Assembly (NCBI GenBank): GCA_965279285.1
Contig: OZ257148.1
Span: forward strand, 2,108,001 to 2,172,000
DNA length: 64,000 nt
Origin: G965279335 sp965279285
GTDB lineage: Bacteria; Pseudomonadota; Gammaproteobacteria; DSM-16500
Direction of reading: 5' to 3'
Position 1 is the first letter of the stretch. Every line of letters starts with the position of its first letter. Of the stretch, positions 31,011-39,730 are shown piece after piece. The translations under genes and the position numbers were made by a program. The notes under the pieces are model-generated. The model ran no database searches. It saw only the letters and a program-made list of their open reading frames with translations, and was not told the DNA's origin.

Positions 31011-32177
31011 CTACCCTTCTAAACTGTAAACTGGCTTTAACGAACTCCACTGCTTACACTCAGGACACAACCAATATAAAGTTTTTCCCGAAAATCCACA
31101 TGAAGTACATCGATAATCTGGCTTATCCGCCAGCAATTTTTTCATTAAGCCTTGCACAATTAACAAATCATCTCTCGCCCGACCTTCGGTGCTTGATAAA
31201 TATAAATTAATAAATAAATTCAAACCACTCAAAGAAGGATAGCGGCGTACATAATCTGCAACAAATTTTGCGGCTACTTTATCACCTTTCCATTTCCGAA
31301 TTCGTTCTGATAAAATTAACACAACAGGTACGCGCGGATATTCTTCTAATAATTTTAGTAAATACGGTACTAATTTTTTTTCTTCATTTAGTGCTTCATA
31401 ACAGGTTGCCAAGGCATCAATTGATTCAGCAAGATAAGCTGGATTTTGTGTTTTAATGCGCTTTAAACTTTTTAATGCAGACTTATGATCATCCTTAGCC
31501 ATACCTAATTTAGCTTCTAATAAACTAGCCCGCACACATTTAGGATCAATATTAAGTGCTTGCTGTAAATAAGCATGTGCTTGATCAAAATAATCTTTAA
31601 TATAAGCCGCCTCAGCTAATTCACAAAAATAATGTGCGATCACATGTTGCATATTTTTTTTGATTGCTGGCTCTAATTTATAAGCTATTTGAACTGCTTT
31701 TTCCCAGGCTTTTTCTTGCTGATAAATATCTAATAAAGCACGTTGGGCAGAGGCTGCATATTGCTTAATTTCAACTAATTCTAAAAAAATCCGCTCAGCT
31801 CTATCTAGCATCCCAGCGCTATAATAATCTTGACCTAACTCAAACAAGGATTGTTCACGGTAATTTTTTGCTAACTGTGGCCGAGCAATTAAATTTTGAT
31901 GGATACGAATCGCACGATCAACTTCACCACGACGTCGAAATAATTTTCCCACCGCTAAATGTGTTTCGACGGTATCACTATCCACTTCTAACATTTTAAT
32001 AAAAATATCGACGGCTTTATCGGGCTCTTCATTTAATAAAAAATTCACCCCCACTAAATAATCACGTGGTAAATTATTTTTTTTCTGTGGCAGATCATCA
32101 TAACGCGTACGAAAACCTAAATACCACGCACTTAAGATGGCAAAAAATAAAACAATTAACCACGTTATGCTTATCAT
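31011..32177 (-). CDS. lapB: Lipopolysaccharide assembly protein LapB (YciM)
   Basis: 388 residues. LapB is an inner-membrane-anchored TPR protein that regulates LpxC turnover through FtsH and so balances LPS and phospholipid synthesis. An N-terminal anchor (ITWLIVLFFAILSAWYLGF) is followed by RDYLVGVNFLLNEEPDKAVD and about eight TPR units. The C-terminus has the rubredoxin-like zinc module CTSCGFSGKTLYWLCPECKQW. The start codon overlaps the lapA stop by one base (TAATG), so the two are translationally coupled. Confidence 0.95.
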   Translation of the reverse strand: MISITWLIVLFFAILSAWYLGFRTRYDDLPQKKNNLPRDYLVGVNFLLNEEPDKAVDIFIKMLEVDSDTVETHLAVGKLFRRRGEVDRAIRIHQNLIARPQLAKNYREQSLFELGQDYYSAGMLDRAERIFLELVEIKQYAASAQRALLDIYQQEKAWEKAVQIAYKLEPAIKKNMQHVIAHYFCELAEAAYIKDYFDQAHAYLQQALNIDPKCVRASLLEAKLGMAKDDHKSALKSLKRIKTQNPAYLAESIDALATCYEALNEEKKLVPYLLKLLEEYPRVPVVLILSERIRKWKGDKVAAKFVADYVRRYPSLSGLNLFINLYLSSTEGRARDDLLIVQGLMKKLLADKPDYRCTSCGFSGKTLYWLCPECKQWSSLKPVYSLEG

Positions 32178-32467
32178 TAATGTCGATCCTGTAATGGAAT
32201 AGCACGCAAATTAACAACTTCTTTTTCTGCTAAATTTAAGCGATGGCGTAAACGATAGTTTTTTACTTTTAAACGAATCACTATCCCTAAACCCACTAAT
32301 AATCCCAACAAACAGCCTATTGCAAATACTGAAACTAACAATAATGATAAAGGCATGGTTTTTTGACCCACATAATAATTCAATGCCACGGGGACTGAAT
32401 TTAAGGTAGCAAAACTAACACCTAAGATAATAATTAACAGTAAAACAATATAAGTCAGTAAACGCAT
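32177..32467 (-). CDS. lapA: Lipopolysaccharide assembly protein LapA
   Basis: 96 residues with two hydrophobic segments (LLTYIVLLLIIILGVSFATLN and LLLVSVFAIGCLLGLLVGLG) and a short cytoplasmic helix, as in the YciS/LapA (DUF1049) family, which works with LapB at the inner membrane. AGGAG upstream of the ATG supports the start. In many relatives ihfB lies between rpsA and lapA; here that space holds a terminator and a repeat element. Confidence 0.9.
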   Translation of the reverse strand: MRLLTYIVLLLIIILGVSFATLNSVPVALNYYVGQKTMPLSLLLVSVFAIGCLLGLLVGLGIVIRLKVKNYRLRHRLNLAEKEVVNLRAIPLQDRH

Positions 32468-32491
32468 GTTGACTCCTATTTTAGATAAAAA

Positions 32492-32593
32492 AGTAATTAT
32501 TCAGCAACTAGAGATTGGTGGGCACGCTGCGCTTTGCCCACCCTACTAGATGCCAGCTAGAAGCACGCTGGCATGACAGTGCTGAATAGTTAC
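32492..32593. repeat. Full-length compact element with both termini
   Basis: Begins GTAATTATTCAGCAACTAG, contains one family A arm and one nested hairpin (GATGCCAGCTAGAAGCACGC..GCTGGCAT), and ends GCTGAATAGTTAC. Both termini are present and complementary, defining a 102-bp unit. Confidence 0.8.
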
Positions 32594-32631
32594 TAAAAAA
32601 AAATGGTGCTGCATTGACTGCCAGCACCATT
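32594..32631 (-). terminator. Rho-independent terminator of rpsA
   Basis: Stem AATGGTGCTG / CAGCACCATT (32602-32631) followed on the minus strand by nine T. It lies 36 bases past the rpsA stop and abuts the element at 32492-32593, separating rpsA from lapA-lapB. Confidence 0.88.
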
Positions 32632-32666
32632 CAGAATTATCACTCACTAAAGAGTGATACGGTCTT

Positions 32667-34397
32667 TTACTTCTCACCTTCTGGACCATTATTGATTTGT
32701 TCTTTAAACAAATCGCCAAATGTTGTCTTTAATGGTGAAGCATCCGCCGCAGCTTTTTCTTTTTTCTTCGCTGTGGTGGCTGTCGCTGTTTTACTAGCGG
32801 CTGCTTTTTTCGTTGCTGGTGCATCTTTCGACTTCATTGACAGAGTAATGGTATGTGTTTTGCGATCGGTGCCCATAATCTTAGCTTCAACCGAATCACC
32901 CACATTGAGACGTGTTCTTGCGTCTTCCACTTTTTCTTGTGCAATTTCAGAAGCACGTAAAGTACCGCGAACGTTTTCTGCTAATTCAATGACAACTGAC
33001 TTCGCTTCAACTTCAACAACTTTACCAGTAACAATGCTACCTTTTTCATTTTCATTGAGATAGTTAGCCACTGGATCGTCTGCTAATTGCTTTAAGCCAA
33101 GGGAAATACGCTCACGTTCTGCATCGATTGCCAGAACAATTGTTTCGAGCTCATCACCTTTTTGATATTTACGACCCAATTCTTCTGATCCCGCGTCTTG
33201 CCAAGAAACATCCGATAAATGGATTAAACCATCAATTCCGCCATCAAGACCGATGAAGATACCAAAGTCGGTGATCGATTTGATTTTACCAACAATCTTA
33301 TCGCCTTTTTGATGTTTGGTTGCAAACTCTTCCCATGGATTACGTGTGCACTGCTTGAGACCCAAAGAAATACGTCGGCGTTCGCCATCGATATCTAATA
33401 CGATTACTTCAACTTCTTGACCTAAATGCACAACCTTATTTGGGTTAACATTTTTATTGGTCCAATCCATTTCAGAAACATGCACTAAACCTTCGATGCC
33501 TTCTTCTATTTCAACAAAACAACCGTAATCTGTGATGTTGGTTACACGGCCAGATAAACGCTTGCCAATCGGATAACGATGACTAATATCAGCCCATGGA
33601 TCTTCGCCTAATTGTTTTAAGCCTAAAGACACACGCGCATTATCACGATCAAATTTTAAGATTTTAACTTTGATTTCATCACCAATTGTTAAAATTTCAC
33701 TTGGATGTTTAATACGCTTCCAAGACATATCGGTGATATGTAATAACCCATCAACGCCACCTAAATCAATAAATGCGCCGTAATCGGTAAGGTTTTTCAC
33801 AATACCTTTCACTTCATCACCTTCGCCTAGGTTTTGCAAGAGTGCTTCACGCTCACCACTAGTTTCCGCTTCCATAACAGAACGACGAGAAACAACAATG
33901 TTGTTACGCTTAGCATCAATTTTAATAACTTTAAAGTCGAACTCTTTGCCTTCTAATGACTCTGGATCACGCACAGGTTTGATATCAACCAATGATCCTG
34001 GTAAAAATGCACGAATTTTATTAATTTCTACTGTAAATCCACCTTTTACACGGCCTTGAATAACGCCTCGTACGGTTTCTTTATTTTCGTATGCACTCTC
34101 GAGTGAAGACCATGCTTCTAAACGTTTTGCACGTTCACGTGATAATCGTGTGGTGCCAAAACCATCTTCTACTGTATCTAACGCAACTTTGACTTCATCG
34201 CCAACAGCAACTTCAAGATTGCCGCGCTCATCACAAAATTGGTCTCTTGATATAATTGACTCTGATTTTAAACCCGCGCTCACTACCACATAATCGGATT
34301 CAATTCTGATAACAGTTCCGCTGACAATTGTGCCAGGAACCATCGGAGTTTCGTTTAAACTTGCTTCAAATAACTCTGCAAAGCTTTCGCTCATCAT
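32667..34397 (-). CDS. rpsA: 30S ribosomal protein S1
   Basis: 576 residues. S1 binds mRNA and the 30S platform to start translation on structured or weak-SD messages. Six S1/OB repeats are visible, with family phrases GTIVSGTVIRIESDYVVVSA, KGIVKNLTDYGAFIDLGG, GLLHITDMSWKRIKHPSE and NITDYGCFVEIEEGIEGLVH. The C-terminal tail is Lys/Ala-rich (AATKKAAASKTATATTAKKK) rather than the usual short end. AGGA 8 bases upstream supports the ATG at 34397. It lies 60 bases after cmk, as in most gammaproteobacteria. Confidence 0.97.
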   Translation of the reverse strand: MMSESFAELFEASLNETPMVPGTIVSGTVIRIESDYVVVSAGLKSESIISRDQFCDERGNLEVAVGDEVKVALDTVEDGFGTTRLSRERAKRLEAWSSLESAYENKETVRGVIQGRVKGGFTVEINKIRAFLPGSLVDIKPVRDPESLEGKEFDFKVIKIDAKRNNIVVSRRSVMEAETSGEREALLQNLGEGDEVKGIVKNLTDYGAFIDLGGVDGLLHITDMSWKRIKHPSEILTIGDEIKVKILKFDRDNARVSLGLKQLGEDPWADISHRYPIGKRLSGRVTNITDYGCFVEIEEGIEGLVHVSEMDWTNKNVNPNKVVHLGQEVEVIVLDIDGERRRISLGLKQCTRNPWEEFATKHQKGDKIVGKIKSITDFGIFIGLDGGIDGLIHLSDVSWQDAGSEELGRKYQKGDELETIVLAIDAERERISLGLKQLADDPVANYLNENEKGSIVTGKVVEVEAKSVVIELAENVRGTLRASEIAQEKVEDARTRLNVGDSVEAKIMGTDRKTHTITLSMKSKDAPATKKAAASKTATATTAKKKEKAAADASPLKTTFGDLFKEQINNGPEGEK

Positions 34398-34456
34398 TGT
34401 TTTTTTCCTAAGACCTTAACGATCTTTTCTGTATCACTTGGTTAATTAATAAAACG

Positions 34457-34477
34457 ATTAAGAGTGACTATCACTCT
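34457..34477 (-). promoter_or_regulatory. Hairpin at the cmk stop codon
   Basis: Perfect stem TAAGAGTGA / TCACTCTTA around TAG, overlapping the last codons of cmk. It is followed on the minus strand by only short T runs, so it may act as a partial terminator or processing site between cmk and rpsA rather than a full terminator. Confidence 0.5.
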
Positions 34478-35153
34478 TATCGAGCCTAACTTCTTTTACT
34501 TCCAACAAAATTCGCTCCACCACTTGCTCTATCGTTAAGTGATCAGTGTCTATACAGACTGCGTCCTCTGCTGGCCTTAAAGGGGCTATCGCGCGCTCTT
34601 GATCACGCTGATCACGCTCACAAAGCTCCTCTACGAGGTCGCTAAGGTTAACATCAATGCCACTCGCCTTCAACTGCTTATAACGCCGGGTAGCTCGCTC
34701 TTTGGGGCTCGCTGTCAGAAAAATTTTAAGCTCTGCATCAGGGAAAACAACGGTTCCCATATCCCGCCCATCCGTGGCTAATCCCGGTGGCTGGCGAAAA
34801 GCACGTTGGCGACTTAATAATGCCACACGTACTGTTGGTAAAATACCCACTTTGGATGCTGCATTACCGATCTTTTCTGTGCGGATAGTTGTCGTGACAT
34901 CTTGGCCTTCGAGTAAAATACGAGGTGGCGCATAAACTTCGGATGCAACAAATTGCACATCTAAATTACTGGCTAAGACATAAAGGACTTTTTCATTATC
35001 AAAAGACACACCGTGCTTAAGGGCTGCTAGTGCTAATACCCGATATAAAGCACCACTGTCTAATAAATTCCAACCTAAGCGTTTTGCTATAATTTGAGTG
35101 ACGGTACCTTTACCGGTACCACTGGCTCCGTCTATAGTAATTACGGGGATCAT
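34458..35153 (-). CDS. cmk: Cytidylate kinase
   Basis: 231 residues. Phosphorylates CMP/dCMP with ATP in pyrimidine nucleotide synthesis. P-loop ITIDGASGTGKGTVTQIIAKR at the N-terminus, LDSGALYR for the CMP site, DGRDMGTVVFPDAELKIFLTA, and the basic lid ERATRRYKQL are all present. The start overlaps the gyrA stop (ATGA), implying translational coupling. The usual serC/pheA/aroA genes between gyrA and cmk are absent. Confidence 0.96.
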   Translation of the reverse strand: MIPVITIDGASGTGKGTVTQIIAKRLGWNLLDSGALYRVLALAALKHGVSFDNEKVLYVLASNLDVQFVASEVYAPPRILLEGQDVTTTIRTEKIGNAASKVGILPTVRVALLSRQRAFRQPPGLATDGRDMGTVVFPDAELKIFLTASPKERATRRYKQLKASGIDVNLSDLVEELCERDQRDQERAIAPLRPAEDAVCIDTDHLTIEQVVERILLEVKEVRLDKSDSHS

Positions 35154-37693
35154 TCACTCACGTCTCCCTTCAAAGTCGCAACGCGCTCTAAGCCTACTAA
35201 TAATTCATCATTGGTTAAGCTAATTAATCGCACACCTTGTGTATTACGACCGACTAAAGAAATTTCTGCCGCTGGTACACGAACTAAAGTGCCTTTATTC
35301 GTCACCAACATGACTTCATCATCATTGCTTACTTGAATCGCACCGACGACCTTACCATTGCGCTCACTGACTTGAATCGAAATCACACCTTGACCACCAC
35401 GACCCGTAGAGCGGTATTCTTCTAAAGCGGTACGTTTTCCATAACCGTATTCTGTTGCGGTTAAAATATCACCCGCTCCCACCACGACAAGTGAATTAAC
35501 TCTTTGATTATCTTGAAGTTTTACTCCTCGCACACCCCGTGCTGTTCTGCCCATACAACGAACATCGGCTTCTGTAAACCGAATAACCTTGCCAGCATCC
35601 GTAAACAGCATGACTTCTTGAGCACCATTCGTAATGTCAGCACCAATTAAACGATCATCATCACGTAATTCAATTGCAATAATGCCATTCGCCCGTGGAC
35701 GAGAAAAATCAGTTAATTCAACTTTTTTTACCGTACCTTTCGCTGTTGCCATAAAAACATGTAAATCTTTTTGATATTCTCGAATCGGTAATATCGCATT
35801 AATACGCTCACCCGCTGCCAACGGTAATAAATTCACAATTGGCTTACCACGGGCATTACGACCGGCCTGTGGTAGCTGGTAAACTTTTAGCCAATACACT
35901 TTGCCATTATTGGAAAAGCATAAAATAGTATCGTGGGTACTAGCTACTAATAATCGTTCAATAAAATCTTCTTCTTTAATGTCAGTTGCTGATTTGCCTT
36001 TACCGCCGCGATGTTGCGCTTGATAAGTTGAAATCGGTTGAATTTTTGCATATCCTTCATGCGATAAAGTCACCACGACATCTTCTTCTGGTAATAAATC
36101 CTCTAGACTAAAATCACCTTCACTCTCAATAATAACAGTGCGACGTTCATCACCAAATTGCTCAATTAACGCTGTCAATTCATCGCGTATCACACGCATT
36201 AATCGTGCAGGGCTGGCTAAAATTTCACTCAAATCTGCTATGATTAACTGTAATTGTTTATACTCATCGATAATTTTATCTTGCTCTAATCCGGTTAATC
36301 GATGCAAACGCATATCCAAAATTGATTGCGCTTGTATAGGTGAAAGATGATAACCATCTGGCGCCAAGCCATAAGTCACCATTTCGCCATGCTCGCCTTC
36401 TTCTGCTCGCGCAGTGAGCATGCCTACTAATTCAGCAGGATGCCAAACGCGTTGTACTAACTGAATTTTGGCTTCTGCAGGATCTTTAGCGCGTTTAATT
36501 AATTGGATCATTTCATCGATATTAGATAGTGCAATCGCTAAAGCTTCTAATATATGCGCTCGATCTTGTGCTTTGCGCAAATCAAAAATCGTACGGCGAG
36601 TGACCACTTCTTGACGATGATGTAAAAATGCTTGAATAATTTCTCTAATGTTAAGCAATTTGGGCTGGCCATTTAACAATGCAACCATATTGATCCCAAA
36701 CACACTTTGCATTTGTGTTTGCACATACAGATTATTCAAAATAACATCGGTGTTTTCGCCACGCTTAAGCTCGATCACCACACGCATACCTTGCTTATCA
36801 GACTCATCACGCAAACCAACGATGCCTTCTATTTTCTTTTCCTTAACTAGCTCGGCAATCCGCTCAACTAAACGCGCTTTATTCACTTGGTATGGCAACT
36901 CAGAAATAATAATTCTTTCTTTGTTTGATTTTTCATCGGATTCAATATGTGTTTTAGCTCGAACTTGCACCCGACCTCGCCCAGTTCGATAAGCTTCATG
37001 TATTCCACCGCGACCATGAATAATGCCCGCAGTAGGAAAATCAGGGCCCGGAATATGCAATAAAATGTCATCAACCGTTAGTTGAGGATTGTCTATCATC
37101 GCAATACAAGCGCTGACGACTTCAGTTAAATTATGCGGCGGAATATTAGTTGCCATCCCTACTGCAATACCCGAAGAGCCATTCACTAATAACAAGGGAA
37201 CCTGAGCTGGCATAACAACCGGCGCCATTTCAGATTCATCATAATTGGGCGCAAAATCTACCGTTTCTTTTTCTAAATCAGCAAGTAATGCATGCGCAAA
37301 ACGTGACATCCGCACTTCGGTATAACGCATTGCGGCTGCCGCATCGCCGTCAACTGAACCAAAATTACCCTGACCATCCACTAACAAGTAACGCATAGAA
37401 AACGGCTGCGCCATACGTACGATGGTATCGTAAACTGCCGTATCACCATGCGGATGGTATTTACCAATCACATCACCGACCACACGCGCTGATTTTTTGT
37501 ACGGTTTATTCCAGTCATTCCCAAGCTCATGCATAGCAAACAAAACACGTCGATGCACAGGCTTTAAGCCATCTCTGACGTCAGGCAGAGCACGTCCAAT
37601 GATAACGCTCATCGCATAATCAAGATAAGATTGCTTTAATTCGTGTTCAATACTGACTTTTTGAATTTCTTTAGCAACAGGACTTGTTTCCAT
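35150..37693 (-). CDS. gyrA: DNA gyrase subunit A
   Basis: 847 residues. Gyrase A cuts and rejoins DNA during ATP-dependent negative supercoiling. The catalytic tyrosine is Tyr124 (AAMRYTEVRMS). The quinolone-determining region reads HPHGDTAVYDTIVRMAQ: Thr85 matches E. coli Ser83 and Asp89 matches Asp87. Thr at the first site occurs naturally in several gammaproteobacteria, so it is not by itself a resistance mutation. The beta-pinwheel repeats of the C-terminal domain include the GyrA box QRGGKGK (QHRGGKGKSATD). The stop overlaps the cmk start. Confidence 0.98.
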   Translation of the reverse strand: METSPVAKEIQKVSIEHELKQSYLDYAMSVIIGRALPDVRDGLKPVHRRVLFAMHELGNDWNKPYKKSARVVGDVIGKYHPHGDTAVYDTIVRMAQPFSMRYLLVDGQGNFGSVDGDAAAAMRYTEVRMSRFAHALLADLEKETVDFAPNYDESEMAPVVMPAQVPLLLVNGSSGIAVGMATNIPPHNLTEVVSACIAMIDNPQLTVDDILLHIPGPDFPTAGIIHGRGGIHEAYRTGRGRVQVRAKTHIESDEKSNKERIIISELPYQVNKARLVERIAELVKEKKIEGIVGLRDESDKQGMRVVIELKRGENTDVILNNLYVQTQMQSVFGINMVALLNGQPKLLNIREIIQAFLHHRQEVVTRRTIFDLRKAQDRAHILEALAIALSNIDEMIQLIKRAKDPAEAKIQLVQRVWHPAELVGMLTARAEEGEHGEMVTYGLAPDGYHLSPIQAQSILDMRLHRLTGLEQDKIIDEYKQLQLIIADLSEILASPARLMRVIRDELTALIEQFGDERRTVIIESEGDFSLEDLLPEEDVVVTLSHEGYAKIQPISTYQAQHRGGKGKSATDIKEEDFIERLLVASTHDTILCFSNNGKVYWLKVYQLPQAGRNARGKPIVNLLPLAAGERINAILPIREYQKDLHVFMATAKGTVKKVELTDFSRPRANGIIAIELRDDDRLIGADITNGAQEVMLFTDAGKVIRFTEADVRCMGRTARGVRGVKLQDNQRVNSLVVVGAGDILTATEYGYGKRTALEEYRSTGRGGQGVISIQVSERNGKVVGAIQVSNDDEVMLVTNKGTLVRVPAAEISLVGRNTQGVRLISLTNDELLVGLERVATLKGDVSE

Positions 37694-37729
37694 AAGTATT
37701 TAGCCGTCTTCTTGTCAAGGTTGTAATGG

Positions 37730-37857
37730 GTAACTATTCAGCTGTGAGGAAGTTTGGTGGGCACGCTGCGCTTTGCCCACCCTACATTTTTATAATTTTT
37801 TGTAGGGTGGGCAAAGCGCAGCGTGCCCACCAAACTTCCTCGCCGCTGAATAGTTAC
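37730..37857. repeat. Full-length family A element (type example, 128 bp)
   Basis: A nearly perfect palindrome from GTAACTATTCAGC to GCTGAATAGTTAC. Arms of about 57 bp differ only at a few positions next to the termini. Inside are two inverted GTGGGCACGCTGCGCTTTG modules around a short AT centre. It sits between divergent gyrA and the methyltransferase gene. Confidence 0.88.
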
Positions 37858-37954
37858 TGCAATATAAAGTGAGGAAAGTATAGCATAGACAAAGGATTTT
37901 TTACCCGGGTATTTTATGCTAATCTAGTAATAATTATTCCGGGGTAAATCATCT

Positions 37955-39565
37955 ATGTCTACCGATCTGCAAAATAATAATAAAATAGTGCTTGAAGAAA
38001 ATAAACGCCTCTCCGAATGCTTATTATGGCAAATGCAGCGCGACTATTTTGATCAACAGGGCATTAATGCCTGGGTCAACCAAGTGCCTTTTTATATTAC
38101 GAGCAATCCATTTATTGCTAAGGTGTATGCTAAAATCGTCATCCGCTTTATTCGTGACTGGGTTACCAAACACCCCGAAGCAAAAAAACACCCTTTTTAT
38201 ATCTTGGAGCTAGGCACCGGCTCGGGACGATTTAGTTTTTATGCATTAAAGGCTATTCATGAGCTCAAACAAGAGTTTGGGATGGATGATATTAACATTC
38301 TTTACATTATGAGTGACTTCACTGTTCATAATTTAGAATATCATCAAACTCATCCTGCATTATTACCTTATATTGATAAAGGGCTAGTTGATTTTGCTAT
38401 CTATGATATGGAAACAGATAAACACATACATTTAATTCGCTCTAACTTAGAATTAGATGCTAAGACACTCGTCAATCCACTGAGTATTTTTGCTAATTAT
38501 ATTTTTGATACTGTCTCACAAGATTCTTTTAGTGTTGAAAACGGTAAGCTCTATGAGTTAAAAGTCAGCCTTTCAACCGAAGCTGATAATTTACAAAATA
38601 ACAAACCGATTGACTGGCAAAAAATCACTATCGATCGCCATGCTCATGAAATCCATGGTAACTATTATAACGATCCTCAACTCGACAGTCTTTTAGATGC
38701 TTACAAAAATAACTTAATTGATACGAGCTTCCTCATTCCGATTGGTGCCATTAGGGCACTCAATATTTTAAAACAATTAACAGCCGATAATTTTTTTCTT
38801 ATTGCATCAGATAAAGCCTATAGTGAAATGGCTGCTCTTGAAAACTTAGCCCATCCATCATTCGCTTTTCATGGCAGTTTTTCTATGATGGTAAATTTTC
38901 ATGCTATCGGCAATTACTTATTGAATAGTGGCGGTGATTTTTTCCCGCAATCAGTACGGCGAGGAATTAAAACATGTGTGTTTTCTAGTGGTTTTCGCTT
39001 TAGTGAGCTACCTGAAACACCGCATGCAGTGAAAGAATATATTAACGGCTTTAGCCCCGCTGATTATTTTAATTATCACCGTCACATGACTGATGTCGTG
39101 GATAAAAGCGATCTTGATGTATTAGCCTCACACTTACAACTCTCTGAATGGGATCCGTATATTTTTAGTCGTATGAGCAGCCGTATCTCTAGCATAGAAG
39201 AAGGCGACAGTGACTCAATTAAGTTTTTAACAAATAATATGCATAAAATTGCTGAAAATTATTATTACATGCCAAAATCAGATTGTGTGCTATTTGAAAT
39301 TGGGGTGTTTTATCATTCAATTAAAAACTATGAAGCTGCGCAAGGCTATTATAAACAAGCTGAACAATACATAGGTGAAAACTTTGGTCTTCTTTATAAT
39401 ATGGCGCTCTGTCTGCATCATTTAGAAAAAAATACAGAAGCGCTTACGTATTTTCGCCGTTCAGTTGAGTTAGATACTGATTCAAAGGAGGCAAAGGAAT
39501 GGGTGAGTTATTTGGAGAAAATGTCGAGTGAGAAGAAATATCAGCCGAAGGATATTCAACGGTAA
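37955..39565 (+). CDS. SAM-dependent methyltransferase fused to TPR repeats
   Basis: 536 residues. Residues about 85-130 carry a class I SAM-binding motif (FYILELGTGSGRFSFYALKA), followed by an acidic-loop region (NILYIMSDFTVHNLEYHQTH). The middle section is family-specific and unassigned. Two C-terminal TPR-type units follow (about 440-525: VFYHSIKNYEAAQGYYKQAE and MALCLHHLEKNTEALTYFRR). Likely cytoplasmic; substrate unknown. The architecture resembles bacterial 'tetratricopeptide repeat methyltransferase' proteins. The TAA stop is immediately followed by a repeat element. Transcribed convergently with rlmKL. Confidence 0.8.
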   Translation: MSTDLQNNNKIVLEENKRLSECLLWQMQRDYFDQQGINAWVNQVPFYITSNPFIAKVYAKIVIRFIRDWVTKHPEAKKHPFYILELGTGSGRFSFYALKAIHELKQEFGMDDINILYIMSDFTVHNLEYHQTHPALLPYIDKGLVDFAIYDMETDKHIHLIRSNLELDAKTLVNPLSIFANYIFDTVSQDSFSVENGKLYELKVSLSTEADNLQNNKPIDWQKITIDRHAHEIHGNYYNDPQLDSLLDAYKNNLIDTSFLIPIGAIRALNILKQLTADNFFLIASDKAYSEMAALENLAHPSFAFHGSFSMMVNFHAIGNYLLNSGGDFFPQSVRRGIKTCVFSSGFRFSELPETPHAVKEYINGFSPADYFNYHRHMTDVVDKSDLDVLASHLQLSEWDPYIFSRMSSRISSIEEGDSDSIKFLTNNMHKIAENYYYMPKSDCVLFEIGVFYHSIKNYEAAQGYYKQAEQYIGENFGLLYNMALCLHHLEKNTEALTYFRRSVELDTDSKEAKEWVSYLEKMSSEKKYQPKDIQR

Positions 39566-39730
39566 TGTAGGGTGGGCAAAGCGCAGCATGCCCACCGTTC
39601 AATGGTGCGCCATGCCATGCTTGGCGCACACTTAAACCGCTGTATATAGATGGTTCTTTTGGTTCAGCGGTTGATTGTGGTGTTGTAAATGGTTTGAACG
39701 GTGGGCACGCTGCGCTTTGCCCACCCTACA
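39566..39730. repeat. Family A element with non-palindromic core (copy 2, 165 bp)
   Basis: Same core as 14115-14274 (TTGGCGCACACTTAAACCG, TATATAGATGGTTCTTTTGG) with a 5-bp duplication (CCATG) in the GCCATGCCATGCTTGGC part. It fills the convergent space exactly: it starts one base after the methyltransferase stop, and its last five bases contain the rlmKL stop codon. Confidence 0.85.

Noticed and set aside
35150..37693. Quinolone-resistance mutation at gyrA Thr85
   Set aside because: Thr at this position is the natural residue in several gammaproteobacteria, and Asp89 is unchanged.
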